64,000 nucleotides of DNA from Allorhizobium paknamense (GTDB taxonomy: Bacteria; Pseudomonadota; Alphaproteobacteria; Rhizobiales; Rhizobiaceae): positions 17,187 through 81,186 of the forward strand of contig NZ_JAUSWH010000020.1 of NCBI RefSeq assembly GCF_030815125.1. Direction: 5' to 3'. The translations under genes and the position numbers were made by a program. Positions 28,109 to 38,200 of this stretch are shown piece by piece. Every line of letters begins with the position of its first letter. Position 1 is the first letter of the stretch. A model generated the notes under the pieces. It saw only the letters and a list, made by a program, of their open reading frames with translations. It was not told the origin of the DNA and ran no database searches.

Positions 28109-28873
28109 ATGTTTCCGCTGTTCCTGCAAAGACCCGCCCGCCAACCGAAACCACCTGCCAACCGCCGCGAGCGGATGCTTGAGGTGGCAGGACGGTCCGT
28201 ACCTGTCGTCATCCGGGAAAATCCGCGGGCCACACGGCTGACGTTGAGGATCGAACCCGGCGGACGCGCCTTGCGCATGACCATCCCCAAAGGGGTGCGG
28301 GAAGCCGATATTTCGGATTTTCTCACTCGCCATCATGGCTGGATCGCCACCAAGCTGGCGCGGTATGAGCAGGATCAAAGTCTGAAGGCGGGGGGCACGC
28401 TTCTGCTGCGCGGCGTGCCGCATCGTATTGTCCATACCGGCCAGTTGCGCGGCGTGACAGAGGCGATGGTGATCGATGGCGAACCGGTGATCCGCGTCAG
28501 CGGCCTTGAAGATCATCTCGGACGGCGGCTGGCCGCCTTTCTCAAGAAGGAAGCCAAGGCCGATCTGGAACGCCTGGTGGCCATTCACACCGGACGGCTG
28601 GGCAAGGCGGCGAAAACGCTGACGATGAAGGATACCCGCAGCCGCTGGGGCTCCTGCTCTTGGGAGGGAAATCTGAGCTTTTCCTGGCGCATTGTCATGG
28701 CCCCGCCCGCTGTCATCGACTATCTCGCCGCCCATGAGGTCGCGCATCTGAAGCAGATGAACCATAGCGCCGAATTCTGGTCCCTGTGCCGGTCCTTGTG
28801 CCCCGGCATGGACGAGGCCAAGGCCTGGCTGAAACGCCATGGTGCCGAACTGCATGCGATCGAGTTTGGCTAA
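28109..28873 (+). CDS. YgjP-like metallopeptidase (DUF45)
   Basis: Zinc metallopeptidase-like protein of the YgjP family, cytoplasmic, function uncertain. 254 residues. Zinc motif HEVAH (209-213) with a third likely ligand H219 (MNHS), and the family box RSRWGSC (about 177-183). Upstream of trpF by 45 bases, perhaps cotranscribed, but no functional link to tryptophan is evident. Confidence 0.88.
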   Translation: MFPLFLQRPARQPKPPANRRERMLEVAGRSVPVVIRENPRATRLTLRIEPGGRALRMTIPKGVREADISDFLTRHHGWIATKLARYEQDQSLKAGGTLLLRGVPHRIVHTGQLRGVTEAMVIDGEPVIRVSGLEDHLGRRLAAFLKKEAKADLERLVAIHTGRLGKAAKTLTMKDTRSRWGSCSWEGNLSFSWRIVMAPPAVIDYLAAHEVAHLKQMNHSAEFWSLCRSLCPGMDEAKAWLKRHGAELHAIEFG

Positions 28874-28918
28874 CGTTTTTACTCGACTCGATGGTCAATT
28901 CATGTCACTTCCGCAGCC

Positions 28919-29593
28919 ATGAACCCGGATATCAAGATTTGCGGATTGAAGACCGAGGAGGCCGTTGAAAAGGCGGTTTCTCTGGGGGCAACCCATATCG
29001 GCTTCATCTTCTTCGAAAAGAGCCCGCGCAACATCGAGCCCGACCTGGCTGGACGCATTGCGGAAAAGGCGCGCGGCAAGGCGAAGATCGTTGCCGTGAC
29101 GGTGGATGCCGATCCGGATGATATGGACGATATCGTCTATCTGCTGAAGCCGGATATTCTGCAGCTGCACGGCCATGAGAGCCCGGAACAGATGCTGACG
29201 CTGAAGGCGCTTTACGGCCTGCCGCTGATGAAGGCCTTTTCCATTCGCGATCCCGATGATCTGAAGCGGATCGATCCCTATATAGGTCTTGCGGACCGCT
29301 TCCTGTTCGATGCAAAGCCGCCTGCCGGATCCGACCTGCCGGGCGGCAATGGCGTATCCTTCGACTGGCGTCTGTTACAAAATCTTGACGCCAGCGTGGA
29401 TTACATGCTTTCGGGAGGACTGAACAAAGCCAATGTCGCGCAGGCCTTGGCGGAAACGGGCGCGAGGGGTCTCGATGTCTCTTCCGGCGTGGAAAGCGCG
29501 CCGGGTGTGAAGGACCTTCGGCTGATGGAAGAATTCTTTGCCGCCGTGCGGCAGGCAAACGGCGCAAGGCCGCTTTCAAGGAGTGCACAGTGA
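28919..29593 (+). CDS. trpF: Phosphoribosylanthranilate isomerase
   Basis: Third step of the anthranilate-to-tryptophan route. 224 residues, (beta/alpha)8 barrel; KICGLKTEEAVEKA start and C-terminal LSGGLNKANVAQAL with GLDVSSGVESAPG. Overlaps trpB by 4 bases. Confidence 0.96.
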   Translation: MNPDIKICGLKTEEAVEKAVSLGATHIGFIFFEKSPRNIEPDLAGRIAEKARGKAKIVAVTVDADPDDMDDIVYLLKPDILQLHGHESPEQMLTLKALYGLPLMKAFSIRDPDDLKRIDPYIGLADRFLFDAKPPAGSDLPGGNGVSFDWRLLQNLDASVDYMLSGGLNKANVAQALAETGARGLDVSSGVESAPGVKDLRLMEEFFAAVRQANGARPLSRSAQ

Positions 29594-30810
29594 CTGAGAG
29601 CCCCAATCCCAATTCCTTCAGGGCAGGCCCTGATGAAGATGGCCGCTTCGGCATTTTCGGCGGACGCTTTGTTGCCGAAACCCTGATGCCGCTCATTCTG
29701 GACCTGCAGGCGGAGTGGGAAAAGGCCAAGAACGATGCCGAATTCCAGGCAGAGCTTCAGCATCTGAACACCCATTACACCGGCCGTCCAAGCCCGCTCT
29801 ATTTCGCCGAGCGGCTGACGGCGGAGCTGGGCGGCGCGAAGATCTACTTCAAGCGCGACGAGTTGAACCACACCGGTTCCCACAAGATCAACAATTGCCT
29901 GGGCCAGATCCTGCTTGCCAAGCGCATGGGCAAGACGCGTATCATCGCCGAGACCGGGGCGGGTCAGCACGGCGTCGCTTCCGCGACTGTTGCGGCGCGC
30001 TTCGGTATTCCCTGCGTTGTCTATATGGGCGCCACCGATGTCGAGCGTCAGGCGCCGAATGTTTTCCGCATGAAGCTTCTGGGCGCTGAGGTAAAGCCCG
30101 TCACCTCCGGCCATGGCACGCTGAAAGATGCGATGAACGAGGCGTTGCGCGACTGGGTGACCAATGTCGATGACACCTATTACATGATCGGCACGGCGGC
30201 TGGCCCGCATCCCTATCCGGAAATGGTGCGCGAGTTCCAGTCGGTCATCGGCAAGGAAGCCCGCGAGCAGATGCTGGCCGCTGAAGGCCGGCTGCCGGAT
30301 ATGCTGATTGCCGCCGTGGGCGGCGGCTCCAATGCCATCGGTCTCTTCCATCCCTTCCTCGATGACACGAGCGTCAAGGTCGTGGGCGTTGAAGCCGGCG
30401 GCAAGGGGCTTGAGGGTGAGGAACACTGCGCCTCGCTGACCGCCGGTTCTCCCGGTGTGCTGCATGGCAACCGCACCTATCTGCTGCAGGACAGTGACGG
30501 TCAGATCAAGGAAGGCCATTCCATCTCCGCCGGTCTCGATTATCCCGGCATCGGTCCGGAACATGCCTGGCTGAAAGATATGGGCCGCGTGGAATATGTG
30601 CCGATCATGGACCATGAGGCGCTGGAAGCCTTCCAGATGCTGACCCGCACCGAGGGCATCATTCCGGCGCTGGAGCCGAGCCACGCGCTGGCGGAAGTCA
30701 TCAAGCGCGCGCCGAAAATGGGCAAGGACGAGATCATCCTGATGAACCTCTGCGGCCGCGGCGACAAGGACATCTTCACCGTGGGCAAGATTCTGGGAAT
30801 GGGGCTCTGA
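29590..30810 (+). CDS. trpB: Tryptophan synthase beta chain
   Basis: PLP enzyme joining indole and serine. 406 residues, GTG start inside the trpF stop overlap. PLP lysine about K99 in HTGSHKINN, phosphate loop GGGSNAIG, AETGAGQHG channel region. Confidence 0.97.
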   Translation: MTESPNPNSFRAGPDEDGRFGIFGGRFVAETLMPLILDLQAEWEKAKNDAEFQAELQHLNTHYTGRPSPLYFAERLTAELGGAKIYFKRDELNHTGSHKINNCLGQILLAKRMGKTRIIAETGAGQHGVASATVAARFGIPCVVYMGATDVERQAPNVFRMKLLGAEVKPVTSGHGTLKDAMNEALRDWVTNVDDTYYMIGTAAGPHPYPEMVREFQSVIGKEAREQMLAAEGRLPDMLIAAVGGGSNAIGLFHPFLDDTSVKVVGVEAGGKGLEGEEHCASLTAGSPGVLHGNRTYLLQDSDGQIKEGHSISAGLDYPGIGPEHAWLKDMGRVEYVPIMDHEALEAFQMLTRTEGIIPALEPSHALAEVIKRAPKMGKDEIILMNLCGRGDKDIFTVGKILGMGL

Positions 30811-30811
30811 C

Positions 30812-31651
30812 ATGACCGCACGTATGGACAAACGCTTCCGTGACCTGAAGGCGGAAGGCCGCCCGGCGCTGGTGACCTATTTCATGGGCGGCGACCCGGA
30901 TTTCGACACGTCTCTGGCCATCATGAAGGCGCTGCCGGAGGCCGGTGCCGATGTGATCGAGCTGGGCATGCCCTTTTCCGACCCGATGGCGGACGGTCCG
31001 GCCATTCAGCTGGCCGGTCAGCGGGCTCTGAAGGCCGGTCAGACCCTGGTGAAAACACTGGACTTGGCCCGGAGATTCCGCGAGGGGGACAAGGACACCC
31101 CGATCGTGATGATGGGCTATTACAACCCCATCTACATCTACGGCGTCGAGCGCTTCCTTGACGATGCGCTGGAGGCTGGAATCGATGGCCTGATCGTCGT
31201 GGACCTGCCGCCGGAAATGGATGACGAGCTTTGCCTGCCTGCGCGCAAACGCGACATCAACTTCATTCGTCTTGCCACGCCGACCACGGATGAAAAGCGC
31301 CTGCCAACGGTGCTTAAGAATACGTCCGGCTTTGTATATTACGTTTCGATGAACGGCATTACCGGCTCCGCCTTGCCTGATCCGTCGCGTGTCGGCGCGG
31401 CTGTTCAGCGCATCAAGGCGCATACGGATTTGCCTATTTGCGTCGGCTTCGGCGTCAAGACGGCGGAGCATGCGCGGCTCATCGGATCCAGTGCCGACGG
31501 CGTGGTCGTGGGGACGGCGATCGTCAATCAGGTGGCCCTGAGCCTCGATAAAGAGGATAAGGCGACGGCAGATACGGTGCAAGCGGTGGTCACGCTGGTG
31601 CGTGGTCTGGCCAGCGGCGTCCGGGATGCCCGTCTTGCCGCAGCCGAGTAG
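30812..31651 (+). CDS. trpA: Tryptophan synthase alpha chain
   Basis: Cleaves indoleglycerol phosphate to indole. 279 residues; ELGMPFSDPMADGP with catalytic E50 and D61. Starts one base after trpB stop. Confidence 0.97.
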   Translation: MTARMDKRFRDLKAEGRPALVTYFMGGDPDFDTSLAIMKALPEAGADVIELGMPFSDPMADGPAIQLAGQRALKAGQTLVKTLDLARRFREGDKDTPIVMMGYYNPIYIYGVERFLDDALEAGIDGLIVVDLPPEMDDELCLPARKRDINFIRLATPTTDEKRLPTVLKNTSGFVYYVSMNGITGSALPDPSRVGAAVQRIKAHTDLPICVGFGVKTAEHARLIGSSADGVVVGTAIVNQVALSLDKEDKATADTVQAVVTLVRGLASGVRDARLAAAE

Positions 31652-31692
31652 CGCTCCTAAAATAGGGCCATTGGTAATAGGGAGTATTTAAA

Positions 31693-32601
31693 GTGAACTG
31701 GATCACCAATTACGTCCGGCCGCGCATCAATTCCATGCTGGGCCGTCGTGACGTGCCGGACAATCTCTGGATCAAGTGCCCGGAAACCGGGGAAATGGTC
31801 TTTCACAAGGATCTGGAAGAGAACAAGTGGGTCATTCCGGCCTCCGGCTATCATATGAAGATGCCCGCCAAGGCCCGGCTTGCCGACCTGTTCGACGAGG
31901 GCGTCTATGAGGCGCTGCCGCAGCCGAAGGTGGCGCAGGATCCGCTGAAGTTCCGCGATTCCAAGAAATACAGTGACCGCCTCAAGGACAGCCGCACCAA
32001 GACCGAGCAGGAGGACACGATCCTTGCCGGTCTCGGCACCGTCAAGGGATTGAAGCTTGTGGCTGTTGTGCATGAGTTCAATTTTATGGGCGGTTCGCTC
32101 GGCATTGCCGCCGGTGAGGCCATCGTGAAAGCCTTCGAGCGGGCCTTGAAGGAAAAATGCCCGCTGGTGATGTTCCCGGCTTCGGGCGGTGCGCGCATGC
32201 AGGAAGGCATTCTCTCGCTCATGCAGCTGCCGCGCACCACGGTTGCCGTCAACATGCTGAAGGAAGCGGGCCTGCCCTATATCGTGGTGCTGACCAACCC
32301 GACCACGGGCGGCGTCACCGCATCCTACGCCATGCTGGGCGATGTGCATATTGCAGAGCCGGGGGCTGAAATCTGCTTTGCCGGCAAGCGCGTCATCGAA
32401 CAGACCATCCGCGAAAAGCTGCCCGAGGGTTTCCAGACCTCGGAATATCTGCTGGAACATGGCATGGTCGACATGGTCGTCAAGCGCCACGACATTCCCG
32501 ACACGTTGGCCCGCATGCTGAAGATCATGACCCGCCAGCCGGTGGAGCCGCAGAGCGGCAAGATGAGCATCGTCGAAGCCTCTCGTGCCGTTTCGGCCTG
32601 A
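31693..32601 (+). CDS. accD: Acetyl-CoA carboxylase carboxyltransferase subunit beta
   Basis: Beta half of the carboxyltransferase of acetyl-CoA carboxylase (malonyl-CoA for fatty acid synthesis). 302 residues, GTG start with GGGAG upstream. Carboxyltransferase fold with FMGGSLGIAAGE, ASGGARMQEG and LTNPTTGGVTAS. Of the four zinc-ribbon cysteines of the E. coli protein only one (C29) is visible, so the ribbon is degenerate. Usual trpFBA-accD-folC order. Confidence 0.95.
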   Translation: MNWITNYVRPRINSMLGRRDVPDNLWIKCPETGEMVFHKDLEENKWVIPASGYHMKMPAKARLADLFDEGVYEALPQPKVAQDPLKFRDSKKYSDRLKDSRTKTEQEDTILAGLGTVKGLKLVAVVHEFNFMGGSLGIAAGEAIVKAFERALKEKCPLVMFPASGGARMQEGILSLMQLPRTTVAVNMLKEAGLPYIVVLTNPTTGGVTASYAMLGDVHIAEPGAEICFAGKRVIEQTIREKLPEGFQTSEYLLEHGMVDMVVKRHDIPDTLARMLKIMTRQPVEPQSGKMSIVEASRAVSA

Positions 32602-32620
32602 AGCTTTTTCAACCGATATG

Positions 32621-32652
32621 AAGGGGGTATGCTTAGGCATACCCCCTTTTCC
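32621..32652 (+). terminator. Terminator after accD
   Basis: AAGGGGGTATGC (32621-32632) pairs perfectly with GCATACCCCCTT (32637-32648) around TTAG, followed by TT. Strong; suggests folC has its own promoter. Confidence 0.85.
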
Positions 32653-32699
32653 TTCCTGATCCTTGCGGTTCGCCCCGACCGTTTATATCCGCCTCGGAC

Positions 32700-34049
32700 A
32701 TGACCATGATTGACAAAGCCCCAAGCGAGGCTGAACGGATTATCAACGAGTTGATGGGCCTGCATCCCAAGGGGTTCGATATGACCCTGGGCCGCATGCG
32801 GCGGCTGCTGGAGACGCTTGGCAACCCGCAGGATCGCCTTCCGCCGGTCATTCATGTGGCGGGCACCAATGGCAAGGGCTCCGTCAGCGCTTTCAGCCGG
32901 GCGCTTCTGGAAGCGGGCGGCAAATCCGTGCATGTCCATACCTCGCCGCATCTCGTCAACTGGCATGAGCGTTACCGCATCGGCGTTACCGGCGGCCGGG
33001 GCAGGCTGGTGGAGGATGCCGTGCTGGCCGACGCGCTGACCCGCGTGGCCAAGGCCAATGACGGGCAGGCGATCACGGTTTTCGAACTGCTCACCGCCAC
33101 CGCCTTCGTGCTGTTTTCCGAAATTCCGGCGGATGCCGTCATTCTGGAGGTTGGCATGGGCGGACGGCTGGATTGCACCAATGTGGTGGATGATCCGGCG
33201 GTTTCGGTCATCATGCCGATTTCTCTGGATCATCAGGCCTATCTGGGGGATCGGGTGGAACTGATCGCCGCCGAGAAGGCAGGCATCATGAAAAAATCCT
33301 GCCCGGTGGTGATTGGTCAGCAGCCCTATGAGGAAGCCCGGGATGTGCTGATCGAGACGGCGGAACGGCTGCGCTGCCCGCATTTCGTCTTCGGCCAGGA
33401 TTATATTTCGTTCGAGGAACATGGCCGCCTGATCTATCAGGACGAAACGGGCCTGATGGACCTGGCCCTGCCACGCCTGCCGGGCCGTCATCAATATGCC
33501 AACGCCGCAGCGGCCATCCGCGCCGTCAAGGCGGCAGGCTTTACCGTGACCGAAGCCATGGCCGATGCCGCCATGGCCGATGTGGAATGGCCGGGCCGCC
33601 TGCAAAGGCTGACCTGGGGCCATCTCGTGCGCCAGGCACCCGCCAATGCCGAGCTTTGGGTGGATGGCGGCCATAATCCCGGTGCCGGTGAGGTGATTGC
33701 CGAAGCCATGGCGGGGCTGGAAGAGCGCCAGCCGCGCCCGCTCTATCTCATCGCCGGAATGCTGAACACCAAGGAGCCGCTGGGCTATTTCAAGGCCTTC
33801 GAAGGATTGGCGAAACAGGCCTTCACCGTTCCGATCGACAGCAGCGATGCCGGGCTCGATCCCGTTGTGCTGGCTAACTTCGCCTGCGATGCCGGCGTCA
33901 TCGCCGAGCCGCTCTCCTCGCTTGCGGAAGCATTGGCGGCGATCCGCGAGCGCACGGCAGGCGACCCTATCCCGCCACGCATCCTGATCGGTGGTTCTCT
34001 CTATCTCGTCGGATCGGCGCTGGCCGAGAACGGCACGCCACCGAAGTGA
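32700..34049 (+). CDS. folC: Folylpolyglutamate synthase / dihydrofolate synthase
   Basis: Adds glutamate to dihydropteroate and folates. 449 residues (or 447 from the ATG at 32706). Mur-ligase-like fold: PPVIHVAGTNGKGSVSAF P-loop (about 50-66), then VGMGGRLDCTNVVDD. Confidence 0.96.
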   Translation: MTMIDKAPSEAERIINELMGLHPKGFDMTLGRMRRLLETLGNPQDRLPPVIHVAGTNGKGSVSAFSRALLEAGGKSVHVHTSPHLVNWHERYRIGVTGGRGRLVEDAVLADALTRVAKANDGQAITVFELLTATAFVLFSEIPADAVILEVGMGGRLDCTNVVDDPAVSVIMPISLDHQAYLGDRVELIAAEKAGIMKKSCPVVIGQQPYEEARDVLIETAERLRCPHFVFGQDYISFEEHGRLIYQDETGLMDLALPRLPGRHQYANAAAAIRAVKAAGFTVTEAMADAAMADVEWPGRLQRLTWGHLVRQAPANAELWVDGGHNPGAGEVIAEAMAGLEERQPRPLYLIAGMLNTKEPLGYFKAFEGLAKQAFTVPIDSSDAGLDPVVLANFACDAGVIAEPLSSLAEALAAIRERTAGDPIPPRILIGGSLYLVGSALAENGTPPK

Positions 34050-34070
34050 GGAGGCTGTTCGCGGATCACG

Positions 34071-34463
34071 GTGTCGTATAATCGCTTAACGCAACTCAAG
34101 CTGGGGCCACTTCCAGTAGAGCATTTGAAAAAATTTGGGATTGTTGCAGCGCCAGGTGAGGTTATTTTCACTGTGGCGGCGCAGAAGCACGCGATAAAGG
34201 GGCATGCTCAGGAATTCGCTCTTTGTTTGCGATATATCGAGCGCGCTGTACAGTCACCGACATATGTTGGACAGGGACCGCAACACAAGAATCGAGGCGT
34301 GGAGCTTATTTATGAACACGTCATCGATAAAGTGATTATTCTTGTTGCCATACATCTCGAGAAGACAGAGCACGGTCTGTATATTGTGAAGTCGACCTAC
34401 CCAATTTCCAAAGATAAACTTGAAAGACGGGTACGGAAAAAATTTCTGATTGCGACAAAATAA
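34071..34463 (+). CDS. Small protein, possible PBECR-like nuclease domain
   Basis: 130 residues, GTG start 21 bases after the folC stop and in the folC frame. Sequence is visibly more A+T-rich than both neighbours, so it is probably acquired. The stretch with KHAIKGHAQEF, RYIERAVQSPTYVGQ, IYEHVIDKVIILVAIHLE and VKSTYPISKDKLERR resembles phage-Barnase-EndoU-ColicinE5/D-RelE-like (PBECR) nuclease domains found in phage polyvalent proteins and toxins. That is pattern recognition, not a search result. No adjacent antitoxin/immunity ORF is seen. Ribosome site is weak (GAGGAGG at 34048 is 16 bases upstream). Confidence 0.5.
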   Translation: MSYNRLTQLKLGPLPVEHLKKFGIVAAPGEVIFTVAAQKHAIKGHAQEFALCLRYIERAVQSPTYVGQGPQHKNRGVELIYEHVIDKVIILVAIHLEKTEHGLYIVKSTYPISKDKLERRVRKKFLIATK

Positions 34464-34490
34464 AACCCCGCTCTAGGCGGGGCTTTCATA
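34464..34490. terminator. Bidirectional-looking terminator after the insert gene
   Basis: CCCCGC (34466-34471) pairs with GCGGGG (34477-34482). On the minus strand the stem is followed by TTTTATTTT and would end a leftward transcript well; on the plus strand the tail is weaker. Confidence 0.65.
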
Positions 34491-34689
34491 TTTTCGGCGG
34501 GTGCTAAAATCCGCATCTCTTGGTCTTTCGACTACTGACCACCTTTGCAGATGGCGCGTGGGGAAGCCGTTCCCACCTCGAAAACATATTTTAAAGTTAG
34601 GGTATAGCCGAGTGTTTGTCAACATTTGGTATGTCTCATGGCCAAAGCCCGGGACTCACCGCAGAACCACCTACCGATCCCGACAATAA
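34491..34689. other. A+T-rich non-coding stretch in the folC-trxA insert
   Basis: No supported ORF. A hairpin GTGGGGAA/TTCCCAC lies near 34558-34576. A TTGACA on the minus strand (34622-34617) and TAAAAT (34593-34588) hint at a leftward promoter, but their spacing (23) is long. A short RNA ending at the 34464-34490 hairpin is possible. Confidence 0.35.
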
Positions 34690-34718
34690 AAAAGCCCGGC
34701 GAACCGGGCTTTTTGCAT
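34690..34718. terminator. Bidirectional terminator after trxA
   Basis: AAAAGCCCGG (34690-34699) pairs with CCGGGCTTTT (34704-34713) around CGAA, with A/T runs on both sides. Confidence 0.85.
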
Positions 34719-34734
34719 GTCGTCCACCTTAAAT

Positions 34735-35055
34735 TCAGGCGGCGCTGGAAATCCAGGTGGAAAGGGCGGTCTTCGGCGCGGCGCCAACCTTGATGTCGGC
34801 CACTTCGCCGCCCTTGAACATGGCAAGCGTCGGGATGGAGCGCACGCCGAACTTGGCGGCGAGATCCGGATTTTCGTCGATATTGATCTTGGCAACCTTG
34901 ACCTTGCCGGCCATTTCGGTGGCAATTTCTTCAAGGCTGGGGGCGATCATCTTGCAGGGGCCGCACCATTCGGCCCAGAAGTCCACGACAACGGGCTCGG
35001 CGGACTGCAGGACTTCCGCATCGAAATTCGAACTGTCAACTTTGATGGTAGCCAT
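34735..35055 (-). CDS. trxA: Thioredoxin
   Basis: Disulfide reductase. 106 residues from ATG 35055, which has AAGGAG just upstream; the frame is open 11 codons further. Active site WCGPC near residues 30-34, cis-proline SIPT. Last gene of the leftward divL-addA block. Confidence 0.96.
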   Translation of the reverse strand: MATIKVDSSNFDAEVLQSAEPVVVDFWAEWCGPCKMIAPSLEEIATEMAGKVKVAKINIDENPDLAAKFGVRSIPTLAMFKGGEVADIKVGAAPKTALSTWISSAA

Positions 35056-35117
35056 TGGCTGCTCCTTGGAAGGGGTATTGAACGTCATATAGGACGGAAG
35101 CCCCCCTTATTTCAATG

Positions 35118-35185
35118 TTCTCTTTGGTCTGAAGCAATTCCCGCTGCAAAACCGGCTTCACTTTTTCTGGATTGTTCCATCGCCT
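35118..35185. repeat. RIME-like repeat upstream of trxA
   Basis: Contains GCAATTCCCGCTGCAAAACC and CTTCACTTTTTCTGGATT, a diverged form of the palindromic repeat seen at 6170 and 55229. Confidence 0.5.
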
Positions 35186-35278
35186 GTTCCGGGGAAAGGA
35201 GAAGCTGAATGACTTTCTCTTATTGTTTCCCAATACTTGCTGAAAGGACGCGTGTTTGACATTTTGCAACTTCCTGCT

Positions 35279-38200
35279 TCAGGCGGAGGACTGCACTGCG
35301 TCAAGCGCATTCCTCAAGGCCTGTTCGCTCAGGCGGATGAGTGCCGGACCTTCGGTATAGACCAGCAGGCATTCCACGGGTTTGTCGGGATAAAGCGGCA
35401 GCAGCAACTCACGGTAAATGGCAAGCTGCGCCACATGCGCGAAGGGGGCATCTTCTTCCCGGCGCGGCGGTTTGCGGTTGGTTTTGTAATCGAGAATGAT
35501 AACCCTGTCCGCTGTGACTGTCATGCGGTCCACGCGGCCGGAGACAGCGCGTAACTCTCGACCCAGGCGGATCGTACCCATCACTGTCAGTTCGGCTTGC
35601 GCTTCGTTTGAAAAGACCGGCGAAAGATCGGGCAGCGCCAGAATCTCCATGACAGAGCGCACCAGCGCCTCCCGTTCGGCCCGTGGCCAGAAGCGCGCAG
35701 CGCGCTCGGCATAGCGCGTGGCGGCGGCCTGGCGCTCGTCTTGCGGCAGGGCAGGCAGGATTTGCAGCATCCGGTGAACGAGGCGGCCCTTCTGCATGGC
35801 AAGCCCCATATCCTCGCCCTCATCGAAGAGGGGGGAGGTCAACATCAGGTCGCCATCCTCGTCGTTTATCGTCAGTCCTGCGCCTGAAGGGCTCAAAGGG
35901 CGTGGCACCGGCGGCGCGGGCGGGGCGGGGGTAAGAAGCGCCAGCGGCAGGTCTTCCTTTGTCTTGATGCTGGCTTTGGCCATGTGCTGCTCAAAGCGAC
36001 GGCCCCTGTCTGGCAGGCTCCAGAGCAGGCCCTGCCATTCGCCCTCTGCGGTTCGGTAGGTATGGGGCTGGCAATGCTGCTCATTGAGCGGCAGGGCGTT
36101 GGAAATCATCTGGTGCCAGGTATCCGGCTGTTCTTTCTTACCGCGATAGCCACAGACGATCAGCCGGTCGGCAGCGCGCGTCATGCCGACATAGAGAAGG
36201 CGGCGATATTCCTCCTCCGTTGCCTGTTGCAGCCGCGCCTTGTCGGCCGCCGTTACGGCGGTGTCCAGCGCCTTGACAGGTGCCCAGATGGGAAAATCCA
36301 TCTCTTCGCCCGGCACCAGGCGAAATTTGGCGAGGTGGCTGTGGTTGAAAGCCTTCGAGCCGTCATCCACCAGAAACACCACCGGCGCTTCCAGCCCCTT
36401 GGAGGCATGGACGGTCATAATGCGTACTTCGCTACGCTCCTTGTCCTGCTCGCGCTTCACCTCCGGCGCTTCCTGCTCCAGCGTGGTGATGAAGGATTGC
36501 AGGCCGGGCAGGCCGCTTTGCTCGTGCGACAGCGCGAAGGTCAGGAATTCATCGAGAATATCGCTGACTTCGCTGCCAAGCCGCGCCAGAAAGGCCCGCC
36601 GTCCGCCCATCGGCCCCAGCACCCGGGCATAGAAATCATGCGGCTGCGCCTTGCGGCCCAGGGCGCGATAATGCTCCAGCCGATCCAGCACGCTTTGCCA
36701 GTTCTCCGCCCCCCCTTCGGCCAGACGCCGGATTTCGGTGAGCACGGTGCCGTCCTCCCGTTTGGCGGCCACCTCGAAGACATGCTCCTCCGAAAGATCG
36801 AAAAGCGGGCTTTTCAACAGCGCCGCCAGCGAAAGATCATCGGAGGGCAAGAGTACGAAGCGGCCCAGCGCCATCAGATCCTGCACGGCGATATGGCCGG
36901 TGAGTCTCAGCCGGTCGGCACCGGCCACGGGAATATTGTTGCGCCGCTTGAGCGCCCGCGTCAGCGCATTGACGAAGCCGCCGCGCTTGCGCACCAGAAT
37001 GAGAATATCGCCGGGTTCGATGGGACGCTCGCGGTCCTTCTCGATAATGGTTTCGCGCCCGATCATTGCCTCGATGCGGCCCGCAATGCGCCGCGCCAGC
37101 ATGGCGGAGGGGGCGCTTTCCGGGGTGGAATCGAAGGGGGCGGTCCAGTCCTCCTCGCTTTCGGTGGTCTCCGGCTTGATCATCTCCCACACTTCCACCG
37201 CGCCGGGATGGCCGTTGCGACTGGAGCGATGCACCACCTCATCGCCCAGCGCTGAAAGGCCTCGGGCGTTTTCAGCAACGGAGAACACCTGGTCCACCGC
37301 CGAAAGCACGGCCTCCGTGGAGCGGAAGGAGAGCGGCAGACGAATGGAATGAAAGGTGCGATCGGCCTGCTTCACCTGCCGTTCGGCATCGCGGGCCTCC
37401 AGCGAGAAGCGTTCAGGCCGTGCGCCCTGGAAGGAATAGATCGACTGTTTCTCATCCCCCACCGCAAAGAAGCTGCGCAGGGTGGGACGGGCCGAGACGC
37501 CAGAGAAGAAATCTTCTCGCAGCGAGCGGATGACCGACCATTGCACCGGGCTGGTATCCTGCGCCTCGTCCACGAGAATATGGTCGATACCCTGATCCAG
37601 CTTGTAATGCACCCAGGGCCCGACATCACTGCGGGTGAGAAGCTCGGCGCTGCGGGCAATCAGATCCTCGAAATCGAGCTGGCTGCTGCGCTTTTTCAAC
37701 TCCTCATAATCATGATCCAGCCGTGCGGCCAGCGTCAGCGCCGCAGCGGTTGCCTTGTAGAGCCGGAAAAGCCGCAGCCGTTCCCGGGCAGCCACCACAT
37801 GGTCGCGGGCGCTGGCAATGGCATCGATCAAGGCTGGATTGGCAGTCTTCATCGCCTTGGCGATCAGCGAGACATCGGCCTTTGGCTTGCCGGCGGCGGT
37901 GAAGAAGGCGTCTTCCAGCAGACCGGCGCGCAGCAAGGGATCGGCCTGCCGCACGGCCCGTTCCAGAAGCTCGGCCGTGCCTTGCACGTTTACACCGCCC
38001 TTGGCAAAGGCAAGCTCCAGATAGGAAGAGAGCGTTGCGCCATGCAGGCCGGGCAGCGGCCAGAAGGTCTCGGCACAACTGAGTTCGGTTTCGCTGGCGG
38101 CAATCCCGAGAGCGCGGCGCAGAACCTGGTCCACCCCGCCGCGCCCATTGGCGCGGCGCAGAAAATCCCGCACCGCATGGCGATTGGCGACGATGTCGGC

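Noticed and set aside
34501..34689. 62-codon plus ORF in the folC-trxA insert, possible immunity gene
   Set aside because: No ribosome site, no family resemblance, and it runs into the trxA terminator.
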